Assembly (NCBI RefSeq): GCF_003024195.1
Contig: NZ_KZ679042.1
Location: 372,001 to 436,000, forward strand
Origin: Streptomyces dioscori
GTDB taxonomy: Bacteria; Actinomycetota; Actinomycetes; Streptomycetales; Streptomycetaceae
DNA: 64,000 nt
Direction: 5' to 3'
How positions within the stretch are numbered: the first letter of the stretch is position 1; each line of letters begins with the position of its first letter. Both the position numbers and the translations under genes were made by a program. Below the pieces are notes generated by a model. That model was not told the origin of the DNA. It searched no databases and was given only the letters and a program-made list of their open reading frames with translations. Positions 11,046 to 19,477 of the stretch are shown in pieces.

Positions 11046-12341
11046 TTACAGGCCCTTGCGGCGCCTGGGCTGCAGCACTCCGGCGAGCAGGAGCACGAGC
11101 AGACCGGCGAGGGGCACCACGAGCAGACCCACCCGCAGGCTGGCCGCGTCCGCGACGAGGCCGACGACCGGCGGGGAGAGCAGGAAGCCCAGGCGCATCA
11201 GCCAGGAGACGATGGCCAGTCCCGAGCCGGGCTTGAGGCCGGGCAGTTCGTCGGCTTCGTGCATGGCCGCGGGGACCAGGGTCGCCACGCCGAACCCGGC
11301 GGCGGCGAACCCGAGAATCGTGCCGGGCACCGTGGGCACGGCCAGCGCCAGGCCCATACCGGCCACGACGATGAGGCCGCCGGCGCGGGCCACCGTGCGC
11401 TGGCCGAACTTGTCGACGAGCCGGTCGCCGATGATGCGGCCGACGAACTGGGCCCCGACCAGGGCGATGTAGCCGGAGGCGGCCAGCGTCACGGACGCGG
11501 ACAGCGAGCCGGACAGGTAGAGCGCGGCCCAGGAACTGCCCGCGTCCTCGACGAGGGTGCCGGCCGTGGCGATGAGCACGAGGGCGGCCAGTACGTACGC
11601 GGTACGCCGGCCCGGCGTCGGACGCCCGGTCCGCCGCCCTGCACGGTCGTCGGGACCGGACTTGGACGTCGGGCCCGCCGCCGGCCCGAGGTCCGCCACG
11701 GGCTCGGCCCCGGCACCGGCACCGGCCTCGTCCTCGGTCTCGGTCTCGGTCTCGGTCTCGGGGCCGGAAAGGCAGAACCGCAGGGCGACGCACGCGGCCA
11801 CCGCGAACACCACACCCGAGATCGCCAGATGCTGCCCGCGCGAGAGGTCGAGCGCTATGGCCGCGGCGGCCATGGATCCGCCGGCGACGGCGCCGATGGA
11901 CCAGATAGCGTGGAAGGAGTTGATGATGGAACGTCCGTAGCGTCGCTGCACGCGCAGTCCGTGGGCGTTCTGCGCCACATCGGTGACCGCGTCCATCGCT
12001 CCGGCCAGGAACAGCGCCGCCGCGAAGAGCACGACCGAGTCGGCCAGACCCGCGACGAGGATGCCCGCACCGGTCAGCAGGGTGCCGGCTACCGCCGCCC
12101 GCGCCGAACCCATCCGACGGATCACCACTCCCGCGGCGAGACCGGCCGCGATGGCACCGGCCGGGAACGCGGCGACGGCCAGACCGTAGGCCGCGTTCCC
12201 TATGCCTAGATCCGCCTTGATCTGCGGATACCTCGGCAGGAGGTTGGCGAACAGGGCTCCGTTGGTGAAGAACAGCACGGCGACGGCCACCCGGGCCTGC
12301 CGTTCGGCCGACGCGGGTCGGCGCAGTACGTCAACAGTCAT
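11046..12341 (-). CDS. MFS transporter, 12-helix
   Basis: A 431-residue major facilitator transporter with about 12 hydrophobic segments. The first motif region (FFTNGALFANLLPRYPQIKADLG) and the loop after helix 2 (GVVIRRMGSARAAVAG) are as in YbjJ / AmpG-like members. The central cytoplasmic loop (around residues 195-245) carries a (TE)n repeat encoded by GGTCTC hexamers at about 11730-11760. The protein probably exports a small molecule. A TetR-type operator at 12363-12380 links it to the neighbouring regulator and acetyltransferase, suggesting a modify-and-export module. A TATAGG box lies between operator and start. Confidence 0.87.
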   Translation of the reverse strand: MTVDVLRRPASAERQARVAVAVLFFTNGALFANLLPRYPQIKADLGIGNAAYGLAVAAFPAGAIAAGLAAGVVIRRMGSARAAVAGTLLTGAGILVAGLADSVVLFAAALFLAGAMDAVTDVAQNAHGLRVQRRYGRSIINSFHAIWSIGAVAGGSMAAAAIALDLSRGQHLAISGVVFAVAACVALRFCLSGPETETETETEDEAGAGAGAEPVADLGPAAGPTSKSGPDDRAGRRTGRPTPGRRTAYVLAALVLIATAGTLVEDAGSSWAALYLSGSLSASVTLAASGYIALVGAQFVGRIIGDRLVDKFGQRTVARAGGLIVVAGMGLALAVPTVPGTILGFAAAGFGVATLVPAAMHEADELPGLKPGSGLAIVSWLMRLGFLLSPPVVGLVADAASLRVGLLVVPLAGLLVLLLAGVLQPRRRKGL

Positions 12342-12362
12342 GAGGGTGAGCCTATAGCGGGA

Positions 12363-12380
12363 GCGTACGAACGTACACTC
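12363..12380. promoter_or_regulatory. Palindromic operator B (shared TetR site)
   Basis: GCGTACGAACGTACACTC, 17 of 18 bases identical to operator A and in the same orientation relative to the gene it precedes. It sits 21 bp upstream of the MFS start codon, overlapping the expected promoter. Confidence 0.8.
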
Positions 12381-12410
12381 TCAATATCCGGCAGGTCAGG
12401 ACACACGGCG

Positions 12411-12442
12411 GGGCGGGACCGGCATGTGCGCCGGTCCCGCCC
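12411..12442. terminator. Rho-independent-type hairpin after terD
   Basis: GGGCGGGACCGGC (12411-12423), a six-base loop and GCCGGTCCCGCCC (12430-12442) form a perfect 13-bp stem. It lies downstream of the leftward terD gene and before the MFS promoter. No U-run follows, as is usual in Streptomyces. Confidence 0.75.
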
Positions 12443-12505
12443 CGTCCCGCCTGTGCGCGATCGCCACTGCGCGATCTCTTTCACGCGATCGCTTCCGCGC
12501 GTGAC

Positions 12506-13090
12506 CTACTTGCTCGCGGCGAAGCGCATCAGGGCCTGCTCGTCGCCCTGCTTGATCTTCCCGGTCTCGTTGATCACCTGCAGCTTCCAGGCCCCGCCGA
12601 CCCGGATCGCCTTGGCGACGGCGCAGCCGTTGTCGTTGCTGAGGAGGCTCGGCCAGATGTCCGCGACCTGCTGCGTGCTGCCACCGCTGGCGTCGTACAC
12701 CTTGAAGCTGATGTTCCGCGCCTTCTGGAAGGAACTGCTCTTCTTGTAGGCGGCGGCGACGAAGACGATCGAGGTGATGTTCGTCGGGACACGGGCGAAC
12801 TCGACGGTCACCGTCTCGTCGTCACCGGCGCCCTTGCCGGTCTGGTTGTCGCCTGTGTGCACCAACGAGCCGTTGCCCAGCGGGTCCAGGGAGTCCAGAC
12901 CCGCCAGCCGGACCGGGTCCGAGCCCTGCATGGCGATGGCGATCAGATCGAGGTCCGTGCCGGTCTTCTGGCGCAGCTTGCCGATCAGTCCGCCGCTGGC
13001 GCCGACGGTCGGGTCCCAGGACACACCGATCGACAGGTGGGTCACTCCGTCGAGGTCCGCGGGGCCGTCTTCCTTCGTAAGCGTGATCAT
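12506..13090 (-). CDS. TerD-family calcium-binding stress protein
   Basis: A 194-residue TerD protein. Family members bind calcium and are linked to tellurite, phage and general stress responses; Streptomyces encode many paralogues involved in development. The family core is plain: GVSWDPTVGASGG, then DLDLIAIAM, then LDSLDPLGNGSLVHTGDN with the Asp/Asn-rich calcium site, and the C-terminal beta sandwich. The ATG at 13090 starts the conserved MITLTKEDG sequence. Monocistronic, with its own terminator. Confidence 0.9.
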   Translation of the reverse strand: MITLTKEDGPADLDGVTHLSIGVSWDPTVGASGGLIGKLRQKTGTDLDLIAIAMQGSDPVRLAGLDSLDPLGNGSLVHTGDNQTGKGAGDDETVTVEFARVPTNITSIVFVAAAYKKSSSFQKARNISFKVYDASGGSTQQVADIWPSLLSNDNGCAVAKAIRVGGAWKLQVINETGKIKQGDEQALMRFAASK

Positions 13091-13268
13091 GCCTGTTCCT
13101 CTTGATCGTGAGAATGCCTGTATGCAGTGTGCCTCCCCCGTGTCACACCACATAGCCCGGGACCCACGCGAATCACCAGATCCCCGCCCCGCTCGGGTCA
13201 CAGGCACCCCGATACGCCCATCGGGCGATCCGTCCCCTCCTCGCGCCCTCGCGCCCTCATTTGACGGC

Positions 13269-14108
13269 TCACTGCCCCGTCTGGATGTCCCCCCGTGTGG
13301 AGGACGCGATCGTCTCGCGGTGGGCGAAGTCGCCCGGGGGGATGCCGGGGTGGTGGCCGAGGCGGGTCGGTGGCTCGGTGGCGGAGGGGTCGAGGGTGAG
13401 GCGGGAGACGATGCGGTAGCGGTCGCCGCGGTAGATCGAGTGGACGTATTCGACCGGGCGGCCGGTGGTGTCCGAGGTGAGTCGTTCGAAGAGCAGCGCC
13501 GGGGACAGTTCGGGAACGTCGAGCAGTTCGGCCTCGGCACGGGTGACGACGGTCGGCTCGATGGCCTGCACGGCCTCCTGGACGTGTACGCCGTGCTGTT
13601 CGCGCAGGTGCTCGTAGAGGTCACCGGCCTCCAGTTCCTGTGCGGACAGGGTGGGGACCAGATCGGCCCTGATGTGCAGATGCTCGATGGCCATGGGGGC
13701 GCCGTCGACCAGGCGCAGCCGTGCCACGTAGACGATCTCGGCGGCGGGTGACATCCGGAGTTTGCGGCCCACGCGCGCGCCGGCCGCGAAGGTGGTGAAC
13801 TCCAGCAGGCGGCTCGACCAGGCGCCGGAGGCCTGAGGTGCCGTCATGCTCTGCCGGCCGGAGACCAGTTCCTGGGTGATCTTCTCGGGTGCGACGAACA
13901 TGCCCCGGCCGTGCTCGCGGACCAGGAGGCCCGCGGCCACGAGCTCGTCGACCGCCGCGCGCAGGGTCGGGCGGGACACTCCCAGGCGGGCGCACAGGGA
14001 GCGCTCGGAGGGGATCGCGTCACCCGGGCTGCGCGACTCGACGAGGTCGAGGACGAAGTCGCGGACCCGCTCCCGTTTCAGCACCGCACCCGATGCGTCT
14101 TCCCTCAT
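13269..14108 (-). CDS. GntR/HutC-family sugar-responsive regulator
   Basis: A 279-residue regulator: a winged-helix GntR domain (residues about 12-80, with IPSERSLCARLGVSRPTLRAAVDELVAAGLLVREHGRGMFV) and a C-terminal UTRA effector domain (about 95-250). It is divergent from an ABC sugar-uptake operon and a GH20 hexosaminidase, the arrangement seen for the DasR group, which senses amino-sugar phosphates. The sequence is not close to DasR itself as I recall it, so a local regulator is more likely. The start at 14108 lies in the second copy of a 17-bp tandem repeat carrying ribosome-binding site and ATG. Confidence 0.87.
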   Translation of the reverse strand: MREDASGAVLKRERVRDFVLDLVESRSPGDAIPSERSLCARLGVSRPTLRAAVDELVAAGLLVREHGRGMFVAPEKITQELVSGRQSMTAPQASGAWSSRLLEFTTFAAGARVGRKLRMSPAAEIVYVARLRLVDGAPMAIEHLHIRADLVPTLSAQELEAGDLYEHLREQHGVHVQEAVQAIEPTVVTRAEAELLDVPELSPALLFERLTSDTTGRPVEYVHSIYRGDRYRIVSRLTLDPSATEPPTRLGHHPGIPPGDFAHRETIASSTRGDIQTGQ

Positions 14109-14134
14109 GCCGCTCCCACCCTCATGCCGCTCCC
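14101..14134 (-). repeat. 17-bp tandem repeat of RBS and start codon (gntR)
   Basis: Two units, 14118-14134 and 14101-14117, reading GGGAGCGGCATGAGGG(T/A) on the minus strand. Each contains a Shine-Dalgarno-like GGGAG and an ATG. The upstream ATG (14125) opens a 6-residue frame, MRVGAA, whose TGA overlaps the gntR ATG as ATGA (14108-14105). Confidence 0.85.
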
Positions 14135-14465
14135 CCTGATGACGTGCCCCTCATGACGCGCCCTCCACGCTGTGCCCCCACATGTTGCGCCCCTCATGCT
14201 GTGCCTCTCCTGCCGTCGTGCGCGACATCCCCCTTACCAGTTGACCAGTTGTCGGGCGCGGCGTCACTCCTGGTCGGGCGAAGTGTAACCGCTGTCTATG
14301 GATCGACGCCCGAGTACCGGCCCTTCCGGGCGCCAACAACCCATGCAGCACAAGGGGTTGACGTTCCTGATTGGTCTATGCCAGTTTCATCCCCGCATCG
14401 AGAGGTGAGCTGTCCAGTGGGCTTCACTGGTCAGGTGGTCTGCTCATGTCCTCCAGAGGTGAACC
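14109..14465. promoter_or_regulatory. Divergent regulatory region, gntR / sugar ABC operon
   Basis: No gene. The region is rich in ACCAGT/ACTGGT hexamers, the half-site of DasR-type (dre) operators. There is a tandem ACCAGTTG pair at 14236-14251, a dre-like 16-mer ATTGGTCTATGCCAGT at 14370-14385, and an inverted repeat CCAGTG / CACTGG at 14414-14430. A TTGACG at 14358-14363 is a plausible -35 box. These are the likely binding sites of the adjacent GntR regulator, though DasR cross-control is equally possible. Confidence 0.65.
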
Positions 14466-15722
14466 GTGAAGCTCCGCTTGTTCGCCGGTGTGTCCGCGCT
14501 CGTCGTGACCGCCGGGCTGAGTGCCTGCAGCAGTTCCTCCGACGCCTCCGACGGGAGCACCGCCATCGACGTCTGGCTGATGCGCGACAGCGTCTCGGAC
14601 CAGTTCCAGAAGGACTTCGTCAAGAGCTTCGAGGCGGCTCACCCCGACATCCAGGTCAAGGTGCAGATCCAGGAGTGGGACGGCATCGGCGAGAAGGTCA
14701 CGGCGGCCCTCGCCAGCACCGACGCACCCGACGTCATCGAGACCGGCAACACCCAGGTCGCCCAGTTCGCGCAGAGCGGGGGCCTGCTCGACCTCAGCGA
14801 CAAGGTCGGCGAACTCGGCGGGAAGGACTGGCTCAAGGGCCTCGCCGAGCCCGGCGCCTTCGAGGGCAAGCAGTACGGGATCCCGTACTACGCCGCCAAC
14901 CGCGTCGTCGTCTACCGCACCGACCTCTTCGAGAAGGCGGGCGTCGACCCGGCCACGATCAGGACCCGTGACCAGTGGACCGCGGCCACCAGGAAGCTCA
15001 ACACCGGTGGTACGCAGGGCATCTACCTGCCCGGCCAGAACTGGTACACCCTCGCGGGCTTCGTCTGGGACGAGGGCGGCGACCTCGCCACCGAGTCCGG
15101 CGGTAAGTGGAAGGGCTCGCTGGACACCCCCGAGGCCGTCCGCGGCATGGAGTTCTACAAGAAGCTGCAGGCACTCGGCAGGGGTCCCAAGGACTCGGAC
15201 GAGGCGACTCCCCCGCAGGCGGACGTGATGGCCAAGGGGAAGGTCGCCCAGATCATCTCGTCCCCGGGCGGCGCCAAAACGGTCGTCGAGAACAACCCCG
15301 CGCTCAAGGACAAGCTCGGCTTCTTCCCGATCCCGGGGAAGACCGCCGACGTGCCCGGCGCCGTCTTCACCGGCGGCTCGGACCTCGTCATCCCCACGGC
15401 CTCCGCCAAGCAGGACGCGGCCTACACCTTCGTCAAGGAACTCACCGGCGACACCTGGCAGAAGAAGCTCGCCGTCGCCATGAGCTACGTACCGAACAAG
15501 ACCACCCTGTCCGGCGCGGTCGCCTCCGATCCGGGCGCCTCGGCGATGGCGGTCGGCGCCGCCGAAGGCCACGCCACACCCAACACTCCCGGCTGGGCCG
15601 CCGTCGAGGCCAAGAACCCGATCAAGGACTATCTGACCGCCGTACTCACCGGAGGCGACGCGCGAAAGGAAGCCGCCAAGGCGTCCGAGGCCATCACCAC
15701 GGCGATGAACTCCGGCACCTGA
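14466..15722 (+). CDS. Sugar ABC transporter substrate-binding lipoprotein
   Basis: A 418-residue family-1 extracellular solute-binding protein. The N-terminal signal MKLRLFAGVSALVVTAGLSAC ends in a lipobox (LSAC), so the mature protein is lipid-anchored outside the cell. The body is typical of maltose/N-acetylglucosamine-type binding proteins (QIQEWDGIGEKVTAALAS, APDVIETGNTQVAQFA, and a C-terminal repeat of helical segments). It is the first gene of the uptake operon with two permeases and a GH20 hexosaminidase; no ATPase gene is present, as usual in Streptomyces, where the shared MsiK-type ATPase serves these systems. Chito-oligosaccharides or GlcNAc are the likely ligands by context. Confidence 0.88.
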   Translation: MKLRLFAGVSALVVTAGLSACSSSSDASDGSTAIDVWLMRDSVSDQFQKDFVKSFEAAHPDIQVKVQIQEWDGIGEKVTAALASTDAPDVIETGNTQVAQFAQSGGLLDLSDKVGELGGKDWLKGLAEPGAFEGKQYGIPYYAANRVVVYRTDLFEKAGVDPATIRTRDQWTAATRKLNTGGTQGIYLPGQNWYTLAGFVWDEGGDLATESGGKWKGSLDTPEAVRGMEFYKKLQALGRGPKDSDEATPPQADVMAKGKVAQIISSPGGAKTVVENNPALKDKLGFFPIPGKTADVPGAVFTGGSDLVIPTASAKQDAAYTFVKELTGDTWQKKLAVAMSYVPNKTTLSGAVASDPGASAMAVGAAEGHATPNTPGWAAVEAKNPIKDYLTAVLTGGDARKEAAKASEAITTAMNSGT

Positions 15723-15900
15723 ACCGGCCGGCTCCCGGACCGGTGCCGTACGAGGCGTCCGGCTCCCGCGCCCACCGGCCCCTGAGCCACCTGGCTCCCG
15801 CACCGCCAGGCTTCCGAACTCGGCCGATCCCGAACCGGTCGCCCCTCAACCGTCCCCGCACCGGCCGTCCGTGCCGGTGCCGCGCTGGAGGAAGTGTGCC

Positions 15901-16890
15901 GTGACGGCCGTCCGAGAGCAGACCGCGCACCACCCCCCTCCGAGCGCCGGGCGCCCCCGGCGCTCCCCCGGCCCAGGACCGCGCCGCCCGTCGAAGGACG
16001 GCGGGCCCGGCGTCTGGCCGTACGTCCTGATCGCACCCGCCGTCCTCGGCACGCTCTACCTGCTCGTCCATCCGCTGGTCCGCGCGGTGGTGATCTCCCT
16101 GCAGGACTTCGGACTGCGCCAGCTCATCCTGGGTGACGCGCGGTTCGTCGGACTCGACAACTACGGGACGCTGCTGGGCGACAGCCGCTTCTGGGAGGTC
16201 GTGCGCCGCACCTTCCTCTTCATGGCGGTCAACGTCGTCCTGATCATGGTGCTGTCCACCCTGGTCGCGCTGATGATCGAGCGGCTCGGCCGGTTCGGCC
16301 GGTTCGCGGTCCTCAGCTCACTCGTCCTGACCTGGGCGATGCCCGTCATCGCGGCGACCACCGTCTTCCAGTGGCTGTTCCACTCGGAGTTCGGCATCGT
16401 CAACGCGGTACTGACCGACCTGGGGTTCACGTCCTTCGACCGCTACGCCTGGTTCGCGCACGGGCCGGCCGCGTTCGCCATCCTGGTCGCGCTCGTCGTG
16501 TGGCAGTCCGTGCCGTTCGCGGCGATCACTCTGTACTCGGCCCTCACCACCGTCCCCGTCGAGCTGTACGAGTCGGCGCGGCTCGACGGGGCGTCGGGGG
16601 CGCGGATCTTCCGTTCCATCACCTTCCCGGTCGTCCGGCCGATCTTCCTGCTGGTGTTCTCGCTCGAAGTGATCTGGACGTTCAAGGCGTTCGTCCAGAT
16701 CTGGGTGATGACCAACGGCGGCCCCGGCGACGCGACCACGATCCTGCCCGTGTACGCGGTGCAGACCGCCCTGTCGAGCCAGCGTTACGACCTCGGGTCG
16801 GCGGCCTCCATCGTGACCGTCGTGCTGATGTCGGGCGTGCTCGTCCTCTACTTCCGCCAGATGTTCCGCCAGGAGGACGAGCTCGCATGA
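15901..16890 (+). CDS. Sugar ABC transporter permease 1 (MalF-type)
   Basis: A 329-residue inner-membrane permease with about six helices. The cytoplasmic EAA loop that contacts the ATPase is visible as ELYESARLDGASGARIFRSITFP. The start GTG at 15901 follows GGAGGA at 15887-15892. The gene comes 178 bases after the binding-protein gene and overlaps the next permease by ATGA. The N-terminal 45 residues are Pro/Arg-rich and precede the first helix. Confidence 0.9.
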   Translation: MTAVREQTAHHPPPSAGRPRRSPGPGPRRPSKDGGPGVWPYVLIAPAVLGTLYLLVHPLVRAVVISLQDFGLRQLILGDARFVGLDNYGTLLGDSRFWEVVRRTFLFMAVNVVLIMVLSTLVALMIERLGRFGRFAVLSSLVLTWAMPVIAATTVFQWLFHSEFGIVNAVLTDLGFTSFDRYAWFAHGPAAFAILVALVVWQSVPFAAITLYSALTTVPVELYESARLDGASGARIFRSITFPVVRPIFLLVFSLEVIWTFKAFVQIWVMTNGGPGDATTILPVYAVQTALSSQRYDLGSAASIVTVVLMSGVLVLYFRQMFRQEDELA

Positions 16891-17726
16891 CCACGACGCG
16901 CCCCCGTATGCGCCGCATTCCCCTCAACGCCGCCGCCGCCGTCACGGTCGCGCTCTGTCTGTTCCCGGTCTACTGGATGGTCGCGACCGCGTTCACCCCG
17001 GCCCGCGACATCCAGTCCGACAGCCCGCGGCTCGTCCCGCGGACATGGACGCTCGACCACTTCCGCACGGCTGTCGGCGCCGACGGCTTCGGTCTGTTCT
17101 GGCGCAACAGCCTCCTCGTCACGCTGAGCGCCGTCCTGCTCTCCCTCGTCGTGGCGCTCGGCTCCGCCTACGCGGTGGCGCGGATGCGGTGGAAGGGGCG
17201 CCGGCAGTTCATGCTCATGGTCTTCATCGCCCAGATGGCGCCCTGGGAGTCACTGATCATCCCGGTCTACATCATCTCCCGGGACACCGGCATGCTGGAC
17301 CGGCTGCCGACCCTGACCCTCGTCTATTTCATGATGACCCTGCCCTTCACGGTCATCGTGCTGCGCGGCTTCATCGGCACGATCCCACCGGAGCTGGAGG
17401 AGTCCGCGCAGGTCGACGGGTGCACCCGGCTCGGCGCGTTCCGGCACATCGCGTTCCCGCTGCTGGCACCGGGACTCATGGCCACCTCGCTGTTCGGCTA
17501 CATCACCGCCTGGAACGAGTTCGCCTACGCCAACTTCCTCATCATCAAACAGCAGGACAACCGCACCCTGCCCGTGTGGCTGTCCTCCTTCCAGAACGTC
17601 TTCGGCACCGACTGGGGCGCCACCATGGCCGCCTCGACCCTCTTCGCGGCCCCGGCGCTCGTGGTGTTCCTGCTGCTCCAGCGCCATGTCACGTCCGGTT
17701 TCGCCGCGGGCGCGGTCAAGGGCTGA
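16887..17726 (+). CDS. Sugar ABC transporter permease 2 (MalG-type)
   Basis: A 279-residue permease, partner of the preceding one. It contains the EAA loop ELEESAQVDGCTRLGAFRHIAFP and a conserved C-terminal region ITAWNEFAYANFLI. Its ATG overlaps the upstream stop codon (ATGA at 16887-16890), indicating translational coupling and equimolar production. Confidence 0.9.
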   Translation: MTTTRPRMRRIPLNAAAAVTVALCLFPVYWMVATAFTPARDIQSDSPRLVPRTWTLDHFRTAVGADGFGLFWRNSLLVTLSAVLLSLVVALGSAYAVARMRWKGRRQFMLMVFIAQMAPWESLIIPVYIISRDTGMLDRLPTLTLVYFMMTLPFTVIVLRGFIGTIPPELEESAQVDGCTRLGAFRHIAFPLLAPGLMATSLFGYITAWNEFAYANFLIIKQQDNRTLPVWLSSFQNVFGTDWGATMAASTLFAAPALVVFLLLQRHVTSGFAAGAVKG

Positions 17727-17802
17727 CCCCCGGCCACTCCCCCACGCGCATTCCCCACGTACTCCCGTGCACCCCCGCCGTACTCAGCTCCGGAGGCGAT
17801 CC

Positions 17803-19371
17803 GTGCCCGCACAGCCACCCGCGCCCACCCTCGTCCCCCGCCCGACCGAGGCCGCGTTCCGGCCAGGACACTTCACGCTCGACGCCGACACGGCGCTGCG
17901 GATCGGCGAAGGCGCCGAACCCGCCGCGCAACTGCTTCGCACCCTGCTCGCCCCCGCCACCGGGCTGCCCCTGCACCCCTCCCCGGACGGGCGGTTCACC
18001 CTGGCGCTCGACCCCGGTTCCGGTGAGCCGGGCGGTGGCGGTGAACTGGGCGGCTTCGGTGGCCTGGGCGAAGAGGGTTACGTCCTCACCGTCGACCCGG
18101 ACGCCGTGCTGCTGCGCGCCGCACACCCCACCGGTCTGCTCCGCGGCATCCAGACGGTCCGCCAACTCCTGCCCCCGGCCGCCCTGTCGGCGAACCCGCA
18201 GCGTGTCACCCGGTGGCTGCTGCCGTGCGCCGACATCACCGACGTCCCGCGTCACCCCTGGCGCGGCGCGATGCTGGACGTGGCACGCCACTTCCAGCCC
18301 GTCTCCTATCTGCGCCGGTACGTCGACCTGCTCGCCCTGCACAAGATCAGCGTCTTCCACCTCCACCTCACCGACGACCAGGGCTGGCGCATGCCGATCG
18401 CCAGTCACCCCAAGCTCACCGAGATCGGCGGCCACCGCGCCGAGTCCCAGCGGGGCCCGGCCGGCAGCGGCACGTACGACGGGATCCCGCACGGCGGGGC
18501 GTACACGCGGGCGGAACTCACCGAGCTGGTCCGGTACGCCACGGCTCGCGGTGTCACCGTCATGCCGGAGATCGAGATGCCCGGGCATGTACGTGCCGCC
18601 CTGGCCGCCTATCCCTCCCTGGGCAACCACCCCGAGCGGGCCCTCGACGTGTGGACGCGCTGGGGTGTGTGCGACACCGTCCTCGGCGTCCACGACGAGG
18701 TCCTCGACTTCTGCCGCGGTGTCCTCGACGAGGTCATGGACGTCTTCCCGTCGCCGTACATCCACCTCGGCGGCGAGGAGTGCCCTACCGGCGAGTGGAC
18801 GCACAGTGCCGCCGCACGGGAGCGAGCGGCGGCGGAGGGCCTGTCGGGTCCCGAGGCGCTGCACGGCTGGTTCCTCGGGAAGGTCGGCGAGCACGTCGTC
18901 AGGAACGGGCGCAAGCCGGTCGGCTGGGCCGAGACCGGGGCCGAACTGCCCCCCGAGTTCACCGTGATGACCTGGCGCGATCCGGCCCACACCCTGACGG
19001 CGGCCCGCCGCGGCCACTCCGTCGTCAACGCGCATCACCGGGCCACCTATCTCGACTACGCCCAGTCCGACGACCCGAAGGAACCGCAGGCCCAGCCGGG
19101 AGCCGTCGTCGATCTGCGCGCCGTCCACGACCACGACCCGGTGCCCGAGAAAGCGGACGCGGAGGTAGCCGGGCGGGTGCTCGGCACGCAGGCCCAGCTG
19201 TGGACCGAGTTCGTCCCGACGCCCGCGCACATCGAATACCTCACCTATCCGCGGCTGTGCGCCCTCGCGGAGCGCGGCTGGAGCGGCGCCACCGACTGGT
19301 CCGACTTCCGGTCCCGGCTCGACGGGCACATGGCCCGGCTGGACGCGCTCGGCGTCCGGCACCACCCCTGA
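17803..19371 (+). CDS. GH20 beta-N-acetylhexosaminidase
   Basis: A 522-residue family 20 glycosidase that releases terminal GlcNAc/GalNAc, for example from chitobiose, by substrate-assisted catalysis. The N-terminal GH20b-like domain (about 1-130) precedes the barrel, with HLHLTDDQGWRMPI and the catalytic Asp-Glu type pair in HLGGEECPTGEW (near residue 325). No signal peptide is visible, so it probably acts inside on imported oligosaccharides. GTG start at 17803 with GGAGG at 17792-17796. A Gly-rich repeat (GEPGGGGELGGFGGLGEEG) interrupts the N-terminal domain. Confidence 0.9.
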   Translation: MPAQPPAPTLVPRPTEAAFRPGHFTLDADTALRIGEGAEPAAQLLRTLLAPATGLPLHPSPDGRFTLALDPGSGEPGGGGELGGFGGLGEEGYVLTVDPDAVLLRAAHPTGLLRGIQTVRQLLPPAALSANPQRVTRWLLPCADITDVPRHPWRGAMLDVARHFQPVSYLRRYVDLLALHKISVFHLHLTDDQGWRMPIASHPKLTEIGGHRAESQRGPAGSGTYDGIPHGGAYTRAELTELVRYATARGVTVMPEIEMPGHVRAALAAYPSLGNHPERALDVWTRWGVCDTVLGVHDEVLDFCRGVLDEVMDVFPSPYIHLGGEECPTGEWTHSAAARERAAAEGLSGPEALHGWFLGKVGEHVVRNGRKPVGWAETGAELPPEFTVMTWRDPAHTLTAARRGHSVVNAHHRATYLDYAQSDDPKEPQAQPGAVVDLRAVHDHDPVPEKADAEVAGRVLGTQAQLWTEFVPTPAHIEYLTYPRLCALAERGWSGATDWSDFRSRLDGHMARLDALGVRHHP

Positions 19372-19477
19372 CCCCATTCCCTACCCCCACCCCCACCCGT
19401 CCCTTCCCCGATCCGCCCCTCCCCCCCCGACCCGTCCGTTTCCGGGAATCACCCCACCTTTCTGGAGAGGAACCACC

